A stretch of DNA of 64,000 nt from Lachnospiraceae bacterium (GTDB lineage Bacteria > Bacillota > Clostridia > Lachnospirales > Lachnospiraceae): assembly GCA_910575775.1 (NCBI GenBank), contig CAJTEY010000009.1, positions 1 to 64,000 on the forward strand, written 5' to 3'. The notes under the pieces are model-generated. The model made no database searches, had not been told where the DNA came from, and was given only the letters and a program-made list of their open reading frames with translations. The position numbers and the translations under genes are program-made. Below, in pieces: positions 16,494-26,667 of this stretch. How positions within the stretch are numbered: the first letter of the stretch is position 1; the number at the start of each line of letters is the position of its first letter.

Positions 16494-18809
16494 TTAACCG
16501 CTTGTTCTCTCAATATCTATAATGCTCTCTATGGTTCTGATCTTGTCAATGATCCGCTGCAGTTCTTCCCTGCTGCCGACCTCAAAGCTGACCATGATGG
16601 TGGCCGTCCCCTGCTTGTTCACCCGCGTATTGAGTGCCTGAATGTCAATCTCCTTCTCGGTGAGCGCCCGGGACACATCCGCCAGAAGGCCGTTCCTGTT
16701 ATTGGCATAAATACTGATTTCCACCAGATACTTCTCGCCGGCCGCTGCCCCTTCCGCCTGCTGCCACTCCGCGTCGATCAGACGGTTTCTGTCTATTTCC
16801 GGCAGATTCATCAGATTTACACAGTCCGTCCGATGGATGGAAATGCCTCTTCCTCTTGTGACAAAACCTACGATCTCATCCCCCGGCACCGGGCTGCAGC
16901 ACTTGGAAAAGCGGACTGCTACATCGTGGATGCCTTTCACCACGATCGCGCTTGTACTCTTACCCGGTTTGGCGCGGTTGATCCGAACACTCTCCTCGAT
17001 CTCCGCCAGCACCTCGGCATCCGTCATCTCCCGCTTATGGTCTTTCTCGTAAAGCTCATGCATGCGGTTGATGATCTGCCCTTCCTTGAGCGCGCCGTGT
17101 CCCACCGCCGCCAGCACAGAGTCCCAGTTCTGGAAACCGTATTTCTTTATGACCGCCTCCTCATACTTAGGCGTCAGAACATCGGCAGCGTTGATCGCTT
17201 TCGCTTTACAGTAAGCGTGAATCAGCTCGCGTCCTTTGACAATATTGTCTTCTTTCAGTTCGTTTTTAAACCACTGGTTGATTTTATTTTTGGCCTGCGT
17301 GCTCTTCACCACGTTCAGCCAGTCACGGCTCGGACCTTTGGAGTTCTGGGAAGTCATAATCTCTACCCGGTCGCCGTTTTTGATCTCGTAGTCTATGGTC
17401 ACGAGCTTGCCGTTGACCCTCGCGCCAATCATCTTATTTCCCACCGCGCTGTGCACGCTGTAGGCAAAATCAATGGGCGTGGAACCCGCAGGCAGGCTCT
17501 TCACATCCCCTGTCGGGGTAAAGCAGAATACCGTGTCGGCAAAGAGGTTTAAGTCATCCTTTAACAGATTCATAAACTCCTTATTGTCCGTCATATCCTG
17601 CTGCCATTCCAGAATCTGGCGCAGCCATACGAGCTTCTCTTCCTCCTGCGTCTCCACCTTCCTGCCGTCGGAGGCCTCCTTATATTTCCAGTGGGCCGCA
17701 ATACCGTACTCCGCCGCCTTGTGCATCTCATAAGTGCGGATCTGTATCTCAAAGGGCTGTCCGCTTGCGCCGATCAGCGTGGTGTGGAGGGACTGATACA
17801 TGTTCGACTTCGGCATGGCAATATAATCCTTGAAACGGCCGGGAATCGGCTTATACATCTCATGGATCACACCCAGCGCGGCATAACAGTCCTTCACTGA
17901 ATCCACAATGATACGCACCGCAAACAGATCATAGATCTGGTCTATGGACTTGTTCTGGTTCTTCATCTTCTTGTATATGCTGAAAAAATGCTTGATGCGG
18001 CCGTCGATCTGGGATTTGATCCCCGCATTTTTGATGTGCACACTGACCTCGTCCACAATCGTTTGAATATAACGCTCCCGCTCGCTCTTTCTGACGGCAA
18101 TTTTATCTACCAGATCATAGTAAGCGTCGGGTTCCAGATATTTTAATGACAAATCGTCTAATTCCACCTTAATCTTTGAAATGCCCAGTCTCTGGGCAAT
18201 GGGAGAATAAATGTCAAGCGTCTCCCTCGCAATTTCCTGCTGTTTCTCCGGCCGCATATGCTGCAATGTACGCATATTGTGCAGACGATCCGCCAGCTTT
18301 ATCAGTATGACGCGGATATCTCTCGCCATAGCGAGGAACATTTTGCGCAGATTTTCCGCCTGCCGCTCCAGCTTCTCCGCGTCCTTGTCGTAATTTCCGT
18401 GTTCTCCGTGAAAATTCAGCTTATCCAGTTTCGTGACGCCGTCCACCAGATGGGCCACGTCCTCCCCGAACTGCTCACTGATCTCCTCGTCCGTCATAAT
18501 GGTGTCTTCCACCACATCGTGCAGAAGCCCCGCGACAATCGTCTCCTTATCCAGCTCCAGATCTGCGAGGATAATGGACACATACAGCGGATGGATGATA
18601 TAGGGCTCCCCTGATTTCCTGGCCTGGCCCTTGTGGGCATCCGATGCAACCCGGTAGGCCTTTTTGATCAGGCTGATATCCGTCGAAGGGTGGTATTTGC
18701 GCACACGGGCAATAAGCTCCTCGTAAAGCTGCCCGGGAGTCTGAAATTCTTCTATCGATTCTATTCTGCCGTCGTCAAAGACCAGCTCAGTCTTTTCTTC
18801 TGTCGCCAT
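16494..18809 (-). CDS. relA: Bifunctional (p)ppGpp synthetase/hydrolase (Rel)
   Basis: The 771-residue enzyme makes and breaks the stringent-response alarmone. Domains in order: HD hydrolase (AGLLHDVVEDT near residue 90), synthetase (SIYKKMKNQNKSI and MYQSLHTTLI), TGS (FTPTGDVKSLPAGSTPIDFA), a conserved-Cys region (FSKCCSPVPGDEIVGFVTRG) and a C-terminal ACT domain. Both catalytic halves look intact. It has its own promoter and is followed by the metallo-hydrolase gene. Confidence 0.97.
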   Translation of the reverse strand: MATEEKTELVFDDGRIESIEEFQTPGQLYEELIARVRKYHPSTDISLIKKAYRVASDAHKGQARKSGEPYIIHPLYVSIILADLELDKETIVAGLLHDVVEDTIMTDEEISEQFGEDVAHLVDGVTKLDKLNFHGEHGNYDKDAEKLERQAENLRKMFLAMARDIRVILIKLADRLHNMRTLQHMRPEKQQEIARETLDIYSPIAQRLGISKIKVELDDLSLKYLEPDAYYDLVDKIAVRKSERERYIQTIVDEVSVHIKNAGIKSQIDGRIKHFFSIYKKMKNQNKSIDQIYDLFAVRIIVDSVKDCYAALGVIHEMYKPIPGRFKDYIAMPKSNMYQSLHTTLIGASGQPFEIQIRTYEMHKAAEYGIAAHWKYKEASDGRKVETQEEEKLVWLRQILEWQQDMTDNKEFMNLLKDDLNLFADTVFCFTPTGDVKSLPAGSTPIDFAYSVHSAVGNKMIGARVNGKLVTIDYEIKNGDRVEIMTSQNSKGPSRDWLNVVKSTQAKNKINQWFKNELKEDNIVKGRELIHAYCKAKAINAADVLTPKYEEAVIKKYGFQNWDSVLAAVGHGALKEGQIINRMHELYEKDHKREMTDAEVLAEIEESVRINRAKPGKSTSAIVVKGIHDVAVRFSKCCSPVPGDEIVGFVTRGRGISIHRTDCVNLMNLPEIDRNRLIDAEWQQAEGAAAGEKYLVEISIYANNRNGLLADVSRALTEKEIDIQALNTRVNKQGTATIMVSFEVGSREELQRIIDKIRTIESIIDIERTSG

Positions 18810-18855
18810 ACATTCACCAAACCCTTATCGGATTACATAATATTACATATTAGCA

Positions 18856-18884
18856 ATTTTACGCCATTCTCGTATTATTTGCAA
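18856..18884 (-). promoter_or_regulatory. Promoter of relA
   Basis: TTGCAA and TAAAAT are 17 bases apart on the minus strand, about 45 bases before the start codon. Confidence 0.7.
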
Positions 18885-18936
18885 GAAAAATCAAAATAAT
18901 TTAGCAGCGCATCCCATAATATTTGAGCTCTGCACT

Positions 18937-19001
18937 AAAAAAAGCGCCCTTTTTGGCGATTGCTCACAGAGCAGGATCGTCAGGGGCGCCTGGTAAGACA
19001 G
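18937..19001 (-). ncRNA. Candidate small RNA of about 65 nt with its own promoter and terminator
   Basis: On the minus strand TTGGCA (19030-19035) and TATCAT (19008-19013) are 16 bases apart. They are followed by a compact folded unit: GCGCCC / GGGCGC outer stem, CGAT / ATCG and GCTC / GAGC inner stems, then seven T residues at 18943-18937. No coding frame fits. It lies between the divergent relA and XRE-like genes, so it does not terminate a known gene. Within 18810-19120 I see only this, the relA promoter and a weak -10 (TATACT) near 19085 for the plus-strand gene. Confidence 0.45.
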
Positions 19002-19123
19002 CTTTTTATGATAGCAAATCACACAAGCTTGCCAATTCCACCCAAATTCGCCTTACAGAGGATGTCATTGCGCGCCCCAAAATGCTATACTTGCCATAGA
19101 AAAACAACTGGAGGTACATGAAC

Positions 19124-19477
19124 ATGGATCAGACAGCAACAGGCAAATTTATTACGAAAAAGCGCAAAGAACTGAACACGACGCTGGCCGAGCTTATGAA
19201 CGGGGAAGCGGATGATAAAAGCATACACACCTATGACAATGAGCAGATCATGGAGATGATGAAAGAAATGCAGGAGCTGAAAAATGCTAAAATCACGTTT
19301 ACCGGCTATATTCTGATTATCGTTGGTATTGTTATGTTAACCTTATCCCAACTGTTTGGCGGGACAGAATTTCAGGATTTTCTCTCGGGCTTCATGCTGG
19401 GATTATCTTTTTGTCAGATGTTGGTTGGTATTTTTGTTGTCAGCCGGCAGATGGCCGGTAAAACCAGAAACAAATAG
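19124..19477 (+). CDS. Small membrane protein derived from an XRE-type regulator lacking its DNA-binding core
   Basis: The 117-residue protein opens with MDQTATGKFITKKRKELNTT, which resembles helix 1 of an XRE regulator. It then jumps to LAELMNGEADDKS, which resembles the segment that normally follows the helix-turn-helix. The recognition helices seem to have been deleted in frame. Two hydrophobic helices follow (about residues 58-79 and 85-107). GGAGGT lies 8 bases before the chosen ATG. It probably no longer binds DNA. The function is unknown. Confidence 0.7.
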   Translation: MDQTATGKFITKKRKELNTTLAELMNGEADDKSIHTYDNEQIMEMMKEMQELKNAKITFTGYILIIVGIVMLTLSQLFGGTEFQDFLSGFMLGLSFCQMLVGIFVVSRQMAGKTRNK

Positions 19478-19494
19478 GAAATACCATCTGCTCG

Positions 19495-19536
19495 CAAAAA
19501 ATGCGCCTTCTCGAGCAAGCTCGGAAAGCGCATTTT
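19495..19536. terminator. Bidirectional terminator between the XRE-like gene and groEL
   Basis: A stem of AATGCGC / GCGCATT with a GAGC / GCTC inner stem has A-rich and T-rich flanks on both sides. On the minus strand the T-tract reads TTTTTTGCG. Confidence 0.8.
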
Positions 19537-19539
19537 CTC

Positions 19540-19685
19540 CTCACATCCGCTGCGCCGCAGCTTATTACGTTATACTCGCAAAGCCGCGCTTACGCGCTTT
19601 CTGTCCGTCTCCGACAGACCTTTGCTCGTTTACGGCGCGGGAAAAACAAATGTCGCTTCGCGCCGCTTGTTTTTCCTTCTGCGCC
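19540..19685 (-). repeat. Array of stable hairpins downstream of groEL
   Basis: Directly after the groEL stop the minus strand carries a hairpin GGAAAAACAA / TTGTTTTTCC inside a GGCGC / GCGCC clamp (about 19633-19685). A three-way element follows at about 19573-19632, where GAGCAAAGG closes with GCTTTGC around CTGTCGGAGACGGACAG and GCGCGTAAGCGCG. The whole stretch is non-coding and could protect the groEL mRNA 3' end. Confidence 0.65.
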
Positions 19686-21347
<1,662 letters not shown>

Positions 21348-21363
21348 TCAATTTATTCCATGC

Positions 21364-21457
21364 GGAGAATGCTTCTTTTCAGGCATTCTCCTGCGTGAGA
21401 TTTAGTACTTCTTGGCGTTCCGTCCTATGGCGGAACGTCTTTAGAAGTGCTTCTCAC
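21364..21457 (-). repeat. Two-hairpin structured element, copy 4 (between groES and groEL)
   Basis: Outer stem GTGAGA / TCTCAC, inner stem GCACTTCT / AGAAGTAC, apical stem GACGTTCCG / CGGAACG, then hairpin GGAGAATGC / GCATTCTCC at 21364-21391. The groES stop codon TGA (21454-21456) lies inside the left arm of the outer stem. It could split groES and groEL mRNA stability or translation. Confidence 0.8.
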
Positions 21458-21741
21458 TCTATGACCGCCAGAATATCATTCTGTCTCACGATGATATATT
21501 CCTCATCCTCGCCGAGCTTCACCTCCGTGCCCGAATATTTGGAGTAGATGACCTGATCGCCGACCTTCACTTCCATCTTCACTTCCTTGCCGTCCACAAC
21601 GCCGCCCGGTCCTACCGCGATCACTTCAGCCTGCTGGGGTTTCTCTTTGCTCTGTCCCGGCAGAACAATTCCTGATTTCGTAGTCTCCTCCGCTTCCAAC
21701 TGCTTTAATACAACTCTGTCGCCAAGTGGTGTTAACTTCAT
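21454..21741 (-). CDS. groES: Co-chaperonin GroES
   Basis: The 95-residue lid of the GroEL cage has the typical [19 protein letters not shown] start and the mobile loop ([18 protein letters not shown]). AAGGAGG lies 9 bases upstream of the chosen ATG; the upstream extension crosses the regulatory CIRCE region and is not coding. The stop codon is supplied by the structured repeat that follows. Confidence 0.97.
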   Translation of the reverse strand: MKLTPLGDRVVLKQLEAEETTKSGIVLPGQSKEKPQQAEVIAVGPGGVVDGKEVKMEVKVGDQVIYSKYSGTEVKLGEDEEYIIVRQNDILAVIE

Positions 21742-21796
21742 AATAACTGCCTCCTTCTTAATTATGTGATACATTTCATGCTTATCCTGTAGTCTG

Positions 21797-21823
21797 TTAG
21801 CACTCACCTTATATGAGTGCTAA
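21797..21823. promoter_or_regulatory. CIRCE operator (HrcA site) of groESL
   Basis: The perfect consensus TTAGCACTC-N9-GAGTGCTAA is present between the promoter and groES. HrcA represses the operon here at normal temperature. Confidence 0.97.
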
Positions 21824-21834
21824 CTCTGGAACAT

Positions 21835-21863
21835 ATATTATCTTCATATGCGGGTGTTTGCAA
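21835..21863 (-). promoter_or_regulatory. Promoter of groESL
   Basis: TTGCAA and TAATAT are 17 bases apart on the minus strand, 11 bases upstream of CIRCE. No gene is seen between here and 22100. Confidence 0.75.
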
Positions 21864-22100
21864 ATGGTTTCACATGCACATATATGCGTTTATCTCTCAT
21901 TTTTTCATCTTTTCTATTATTTTCTCTCATTATCTCGTTTTTATCCAGAAAAAGGGATTTTATACTTATTTTATATTTTCTGTATCCATCCGAAGAAACG
22001 CCCGGATTTCTTCCTTTACAAAGGCATAGTCTCCGTCCCATTTTCTGACTCTGCCTTCTGACATTTTCCAGCATAAGCAGATCGGCAGTTCTATACACGC

Positions 22101-22130
22101 AAAAAGAGCCGGCCTTTCAGCAGCCAGCTC
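22101..22130 (-). terminator. Terminator of the GGDEF gene
   Basis: On the minus strand GAGCTGGCT pairs with GGCCGGCTC and is followed by TTTTTGCG. Confidence 0.8.
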
Positions 22131-22154
22131 TCTCTCATGTCCCCTCGGGAATGT

Positions 22155-23081
22155 TTATTTCTTCTTTTCCAGCCGTTCTCTATATCCCGGCGCATTCTTC
22201 ACTTCAAACTTGTTGTTGAACATCTCGTACTCTGCGTCGTCGAGCTTATCTGCTATCTTTTCCTCCACATTCGTCTTATAGACAACGCCGCAGGCGACAG
22301 AAGGCGCAAGAAACGCATCTTCATAGGACAGGCATGCCTGCTGCACTCTACTACAGTAAGCTTCTGCCTCACCGTCCTCAGCCGCAGGAATCAGTACGAT
22401 AAATACATCCCCATCCACACGGCCGATGATATAATCCGGCTTCTTCTCCTGCTTCAGTATGTCCGCGATGGTTTTGATCAGACGATCGCTCTCCTCGTCC
22501 CCAAAATGATCGTTTGCATATTTCCAGTCATTGATGTTCACGTTGATCACAGCAACAGGCACTACTTCCGCCCTGTCTATCGCACGCATGCGCTCCTCAA
22601 AATACAGCTTATGGTAGACCCCGGTGAGCGCGTCCTCGTTCTCCCCTCTGGCTGTCTGCACATGTTTTACGCCCAGCTTCTGCTCCAGCTCATCCACATA
22701 GATCGCCGTCTCCGTATGTAGATAGGTCGCCTCTCCCCAATGGGAAAGCATGGCGGCAAAACCGTCCAGCATTCTCTCCACAGCCTGCCGTTTTTCCTCC
22801 GGCACACTGCCTGTCTCGGCATACAGATGCGCAATGGTCCTGCCGTATACTCTGACCTTGCGCCCCGGCTCTCCGACCACGTCCGGTGTAAAGCCCGCAA
22901 ACCCACCGACCGACACGATCTTTTCCCCATGTCTCTCGGTAATCAGAATCGCCACATCCGCCACCGCACAGAACGCCTTGCAGTATTCTGTCAGCACATC
23001 CAGCGCATAAAGATTCTCGAGCGAATAGCTTCTGATATTCTCCTTGATTCTCTGTTCAAACGGAATTACTTTATAGTCCAT
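22155..23081 (-). CDS. GGDEF-domain protein with degenerate active site
   Basis: The 308-residue protein has an N-terminal sensor-like domain without membrane segments (residues 1-150) and a C-terminal GGDEF fold starting near ALTGVYHKLYFEERM. The signature loop reads GRVDGDVFIV near residue 224 instead of GGDEF, so the catalytic glycine and glutamate pattern is lost and cyclase activity is unlikely. It could bind c-di-GMP or GTP as a receptor. It lies downstream of the corrinoid genes, separated by about 130 bases, so membership in that operon is uncertain. Confidence 0.85.
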   Translation of the reverse strand: MDYKVIPFEQRIKENIRSYSLENLYALDVLTEYCKAFCAVADVAILITERHGEKIVSVGGFAGFTPDVVGEPGRKVRVYGRTIAHLYAETGSVPEEKRQAVERMLDGFAAMLSHWGEATYLHTETAIYVDELEQKLGVKHVQTARGENEDALTGVYHKLYFEERMRAIDRAEVVPVAVINVNINDWKYANDHFGDEESDRLIKTIADILKQEKKPDYIIGRVDGDVFIVLIPAAEDGEAEAYCSRVQQACLSYEDAFLAPSVACGVVYKTNVEEKIADKLDDAEYEMFNNKFEVKNAPGYRERLEKKK

Positions 23082-23209
23082 ATGTCCCCAATTCTCCTGT
23101 CCACGCTTTTTCGTTATGCACCTTCCATACCCCGCTCAGTCCATAACTTTATTCTAACAAATAACGCCGCTCTTGTGAAGTTGAAAATGGATGGAAACCC
23201 TATTAAAAT

Positions 23210-23725
23210 TTATCTGTAATTCCGACTGTGGTATGCGTGCTCCTCCACCCCGTTCATGACATTGAGTTTCAACGCAAGCAAAAAGAAATAGCCGGAGAGC
23301 AGATTGGCGAGATCCAGAAGTCCGTCAGGAACTTCTCCTCCCCGCTGCCGGTATCTATATAACAGGCGTACCAGACATTTGGCCCTGACCCGCAAAAGAT
23401 GCGCCGTGCAGGCGCTCTGACAGCCACATGGCAGCACAAAGCCGTGCACATTGGTCTCCGCCTGCAGCCTCTCCACTGCGGCGGCCAGTCGGGTAGTCTC
23501 CTCCCCCGTCACCGTAAAAGAAGTGCGCAGGGTCGGATTCATATGGTAAATCAGTTCGCAGACCCACAAAAGTTCATCCGTAAGCGTCTGTTCAGTGATC
23601 CGGCTTCGCAGCAGTCCGGCACCGCTCGCCAGTTCATCCGTAAGCAGTTCAAAATCGCAGCGTAGATCATCGTCCGCGTCGCACAAAAAAGGGTATGCCT
23701 CATAAGGGCTTCTGTAAGCCGACAT
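23210..23725 (-). CDS. Probable ATP:cob(I)alamin adenosyltransferase, divergent
   Basis: The 171-residue helical protein ends in a segment resembling the C-terminal helices of PduO-type enzymes (LRVRAKCLVRLLYRYRQRGG, then LLDLANLLSGYFFLLALKLN, compare the usual LNRLSDYLFVLAR). The N-terminal nucleotide-binding Thr-Arg-x-Gly motif of PduO is not visible, so it is a distant or specialised member. It lies 12 bases after the corrinoid ABC ATPase and below a cobalamin riboswitch, which supports a role in converting imported corrinoid to the adenosyl form. Confidence 0.6.
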   Translation of the reverse strand: MSAYRSPYEAYPFLCDADDDLRCDFELLTDELASGAGLLRSRITEQTLTDELLWVCELIYHMNPTLRTSFTVTGEETTRLAAAVERLQAETNVHGFVLPCGCQSACTAHLLRVRAKCLVRLLYRYRQRGGEVPDGLLDLANLLSGYFFLLALKLNVMNGVEEHAYHSRNYR

Positions 23726-23737
23726 GTTCTCTCCTCC

Positions 23738-24508
23738 TCACTCCCACCTTCCATACATCCTTCTCATAAACCGGCGCACATCCATACCGTAGAGCCGGTC
23801 CAGCAGTCGGCTGTCCAGCTCCTCCACCGGGCCGCACGCGAGCTTCCTTCCCCCCTCCAGCAAAAGAACCTTATCTGCAAAGGCCAGCGCCAGACTGATA
23901 TCGTGAAACACCCCTGCCATGCACCGCCGACGATCCGCCGTCCAGTCCCGCAGACTTTCCAGAAGTTCCGCCTGACAGCGCAGATCCAGATGGTTCGCCG
24001 GTTCGTCCAGAAGGATAATCTGCGGCTCCTGGGCGAAAGTTCTGGCCAGAAACACCCGCTGCATCTGCCCGCCGGAAAGCTTTGTCACCGGCTTCTCCCT
24101 CAGTTCCCATACGCCGGTACGCCGCAGGGCGTCCTGCACAGCCTCACGATCTGCCGCTGTCTCAGCCGGAAAAAGAGTCCTGTGCCGATGCGCATACCGT
24201 CCAAGCATCACGGCCTCGTAAACCGTATAGTCAAAAGCCGCCTGGGAAAACTGGCTCATAAGCGCAATCTTTTTCGCCCTCTGTTTCGGGGACAGCCCGC
24301 GCAAAGAAACGCCGTCCGCCTCCACACTGCCCTGCCATGATATCACCCCTGCAAGGGCGCGTAAAAGCGTCGTCTTGCCGCAGCCGTTCGGCCCGAGAAT
24401 GCACAGCCGCTCTCCCTCCCTTACCCGAAAGGAAAGACCGTGTATCACCTCTGCTTTTCCGTAGCCGCAGGATAAATTTTCTACCTCAAGCATCGCTGTT
24501 TTATCCAT
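23738..24508 (-). CDS. btuD: Corrinoid/iron-type ABC transporter ATP-binding protein
   Basis: The 256-residue ATPase has Walker A (GPNGCGKTTLL), the ABC signature (LSGGQMQR) and Walker B (IILLDEPANHLD). It belongs to the FecE/BtuD group. The start at 24508 is chosen for the GGAG 6 bases upstream; an in-frame ATG 4 codons earlier overlaps it. It works with the permease and binding protein genes just upstream under the cobalamin riboswitch. Confidence 0.9.
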   Translation of the reverse strand: MDKTAMLEVENLSCGYGKAEVIHGLSFRVREGERLCILGPNGCGKTTLLRALAGVISWQGSVEADGVSLRGLSPKQRAKKIALMSQFSQAAFDYTVYEAVMLGRYAHRHRTLFPAETAADREAVQDALRRTGVWELREKPVTKLSGGQMQRVFLARTFAQEPQIILLDEPANHLDLRCQAELLESLRDWTADRRRCMAGVFHDISLALAFADKVLLLEGGRKLACGPVEELDSRLLDRLYGMDVRRFMRRMYGRWE

Positions 24509-24568
24509 GCCATACTCCATTTTCTTCTGTCATTGCGTAAATCCTCCGTCGTCTGGGCAGAAGGTTCC

Positions 24569-25591
24569 TCAACCGTCTTTCCGCCTGCCAAAAAAGAGAT
24601 ACAAAAAGAACGGCGCGCCAAGAAACGCCGTGATGGAACCGATCGGTATCTCATGGGGCGGTGTGAGGGTTCTTGCCGCAAGGTCACACAGAACAAGAAA
24701 CATTCCTCCAATCAGCGCGCAGGCCGGAAGCATGCGTCTGTGAGCCGCGCCGAAAAACCGCCTTGCGATATGAGGCACAATCAAATCCACAAAGCCGATA
24801 ATCCCCACAAAGGCTACCGCCGTCCCCGTAAGCGCCGCCACCGCCGTCATCAGCCTGCCTCTGACACGGCGCAGATCCACCCCCATAGCGGACGCCTGTT
24901 CCTCCCCGAAGGTCATCACGTCAAGTTCCCCCGCATAGCGCAGAAAATAGAGAAAGACCACAGCCGTGACAGGAAGAAGCGCCCACACCGCGCTCCACTC
25001 CCGCATGGAAAAGCTGCCGAGCTGCCAGAGCTGGATGCGCTGCGCATGGGCTGGCGCCCCGGTCGCCAGCAGCGACATGACCGCGTTGCAAAACAGGGAA
25101 ACCACCATGCCTACCAGTATGACAGTCACATTGGACATTCTCCGATCCAGTTTTGCCGCAAGGAGCAGCACAAAAAACACGGTGCCAAGCGCGAAACCCA
25201 GACTGACCGCAGGCAAAAGAAACGTGCCGAGCCCTGCCGAGGCACCCCCCATAACTATGACGAGAGCCGCGCCCAGTCCCGCACCGGAGGATACCCCCAG
25301 CCCAAAGGGAGACGCCAGTTGGTTTTGTAAAAGCGACTGCATCACGCCGCCGCAGACAGCAAGCGCAGCACCCGTCAAAAAGGCAAGCAGCACCCGCGGC
25401 AGGCGCATATCTAACACCATGACGCTGTAATTCGCAGGAATGTGCTCCGGCAGCGGCATGTGAAAGATACGCCCCGCCACAATCGCCAGAATATCCCCCG
25501 GCGGTACATACACACTGCCCACACCGATTCCAAGCAGCACCGCCGCCAATGCCGCAAGGAAGAGCGTTCCCATTTTTACGCCCGTTCTCAT
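24569..25591 (-). CDS. btuC: Corrinoid/iron-type ABC transporter permease (FecCD family)
   Basis: The 340-residue protein has about ten membrane helices and the family motifs RLPRVLLAFLTGAALAVCGG and GFVDLIVPHIARRFFGAAHR. Its start codon overlaps the stop codon of the binding-protein gene by four bases (ATGA), so translation is coupled. Family members carry iron siderophores, haem or cobalamin; the riboswitch upstream selects corrinoid. Confidence 0.92.
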   Translation of the reverse strand: MRTGVKMGTLFLAALAAVLLGIGVGSVYVPPGDILAIVAGRIFHMPLPEHIPANYSVMVLDMRLPRVLLAFLTGAALAVCGGVMQSLLQNQLASPFGLGVSSGAGLGAALVIVMGGASAGLGTFLLPAVSLGFALGTVFFVLLLAAKLDRRMSNVTVILVGMVVSLFCNAVMSLLATGAPAHAQRIQLWQLGSFSMREWSAVWALLPVTAVVFLYFLRYAGELDVMTFGEEQASAMGVDLRRVRGRLMTAVAALTGTAVAFVGIIGFVDLIVPHIARRFFGAAHRRMLPACALIGGMFLVLCDLAARTLTPPHEIPIGSITAFLGAPFFLYLFFGRRKDG

Positions 25592-26667
25592 TCTTCCCCG
25601 AATCGCTCCGGGTAGAGCGCCTGCGCCATCTGTTCCACCGCCTTTACGATATTCTGGTCCGGCAGAGAAGACGCCATATTGTCGATATAGTAAACCTCCT
25701 TATTCTGCACGGCGGATACACCGGCCCAGCCCTCTCTGCCGAGGATTTCCTCCACAGGCGCATCCATATAATTTACATTTGTGAAAATAACGTCCGGGTT
25801 GGCCGCCACCACGGTCTCGCCCTCAACGGAAAGCCAGCCGCTCTGGTCAGCCAGCACGTTCCTGCCTCCCGCCAGCTCAATCAGCTCATGCAGATAAGTG
25901 CCGCTGCCGCTGCTATATAAGTAGGGCGCAGGGGAAATTTCAAAATAGACACTCTTTTGCTCTTCCGCCGGGATATCGGAAACAATATCGGAAAGTCTGG
26001 CAAGCTCCGCATCCATCTCCGCGATCACACGTTCTCCCTCTTCCGGCACACGCAGGGCCGATGCCAAAAACCGAATGTCACTGCGCACCCCTTCCACGCT
26101 CTCACTGGTGGGCACGCAGATCACGCACACGCCCGCATCGATCAACGGCTGATAGGGCGCTTCCTGATCGTAGAGGGAAAGGTTTGATACCAGAAGCATA
26201 TCCGGCGCAAGTGCGGTCAGTTGTTCTATATCCGGGTTTACTGTATCAAAGGTCGGAACGCCCTCCGGCAGTCCCACAAGACCTGCGCTCTGTAAATCGT
26301 AGCCGGTTATCTTCTCCTCCACGCCCAGAGCCACCAGTGTTTCGCAGATCGAGGGCGCAAGCGCCACCACGGAATCTACCTGATCCGGGATTGCTATGGC
26401 CGCACCGCTCGGGTCTGTTGTTGGCAGCGCCTGCGACAGTTCTGTCGCAGCCTCCGTTTCCGCAGACTGTGTTTCCGCCAATTCCGTTTGCGAGGACTGT
26501 GCCTCCGTCGATTCCGTTTGTGCAGACCGGGCTTCCGATGCCGCTTTGTCAGGCTGCGCTGCAGGTGTTTCCCCGCCACAGGCCGGCAGGGCAAGCAGCA
26601 GCATGCCAAGCGCCCATGCCATAATCCTCGTTTTCATCTTACGCTGTTTTGTCGTTTCTCTTTTCAT
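25588..26667 (-). CDS. btuF: Corrinoid-type ABC transporter substrate-binding lipoprotein
   Basis: The protein has 359 residues from the chosen start. A lipoprotein signal ends in LLALPACGG, followed by a Ser/Thr/Glu/Ala-rich linker and the helical-backbone metal receptor fold (VVALAPSICETLVALGVEEK, LTALAPDMLLVSNLSLYD, ILGREGWAGVSAVQNKEVYY). The start at 26667 has GGAG 7 bases upstream. A long in-frame extension covers the riboswitch and is not coding. Corrinoid specificity rests on the riboswitch, not on binding residues. Confidence 0.9.
   Translation of the reverse strand: MKRETTKQRKMKTRIMAWALGMLLLALPACGGETPAAQPDKAASEARSAQTESTEAQSSQTELAETQSAETEAATELSQALPTTDPSGAAIAIPDQVDSVVALAPSICETLVALGVEEKITGYDLQSAGLVGLPEGVPTFDTVNPDIEQLTALAPDMLLVSNLSLYDQEAPYQPLIDAGVCVICVPTSESVEGVRSDIRFLASALRVPEEGERVIAEMDAELARLSDIVSDIPAEEQKSVYFEISPAPYLYSSGSGTYLHELIELAGGRNVLADQSGWLSVEGETVVAANPDVIFTNVNYMDAPVEEILGREGWAGVSAVQNKEVYYIDNMASSLPDQNIVKAVEQMAQALYPERFGEE

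Noticed and set aside
16491-17552. Long open frame of 353 codons on the plus strand opposite relA
   Set aside because: It is fully antisense to the conserved relA gene, has no ribosome site or family likeness, and its composition follows the codon pattern of relA.
21844-22098. Minus-strand frame of 84 codons upstream of groES
   Set aside because: It has no ribosome site or homology that I recognise and overlaps the groESL promoter region.
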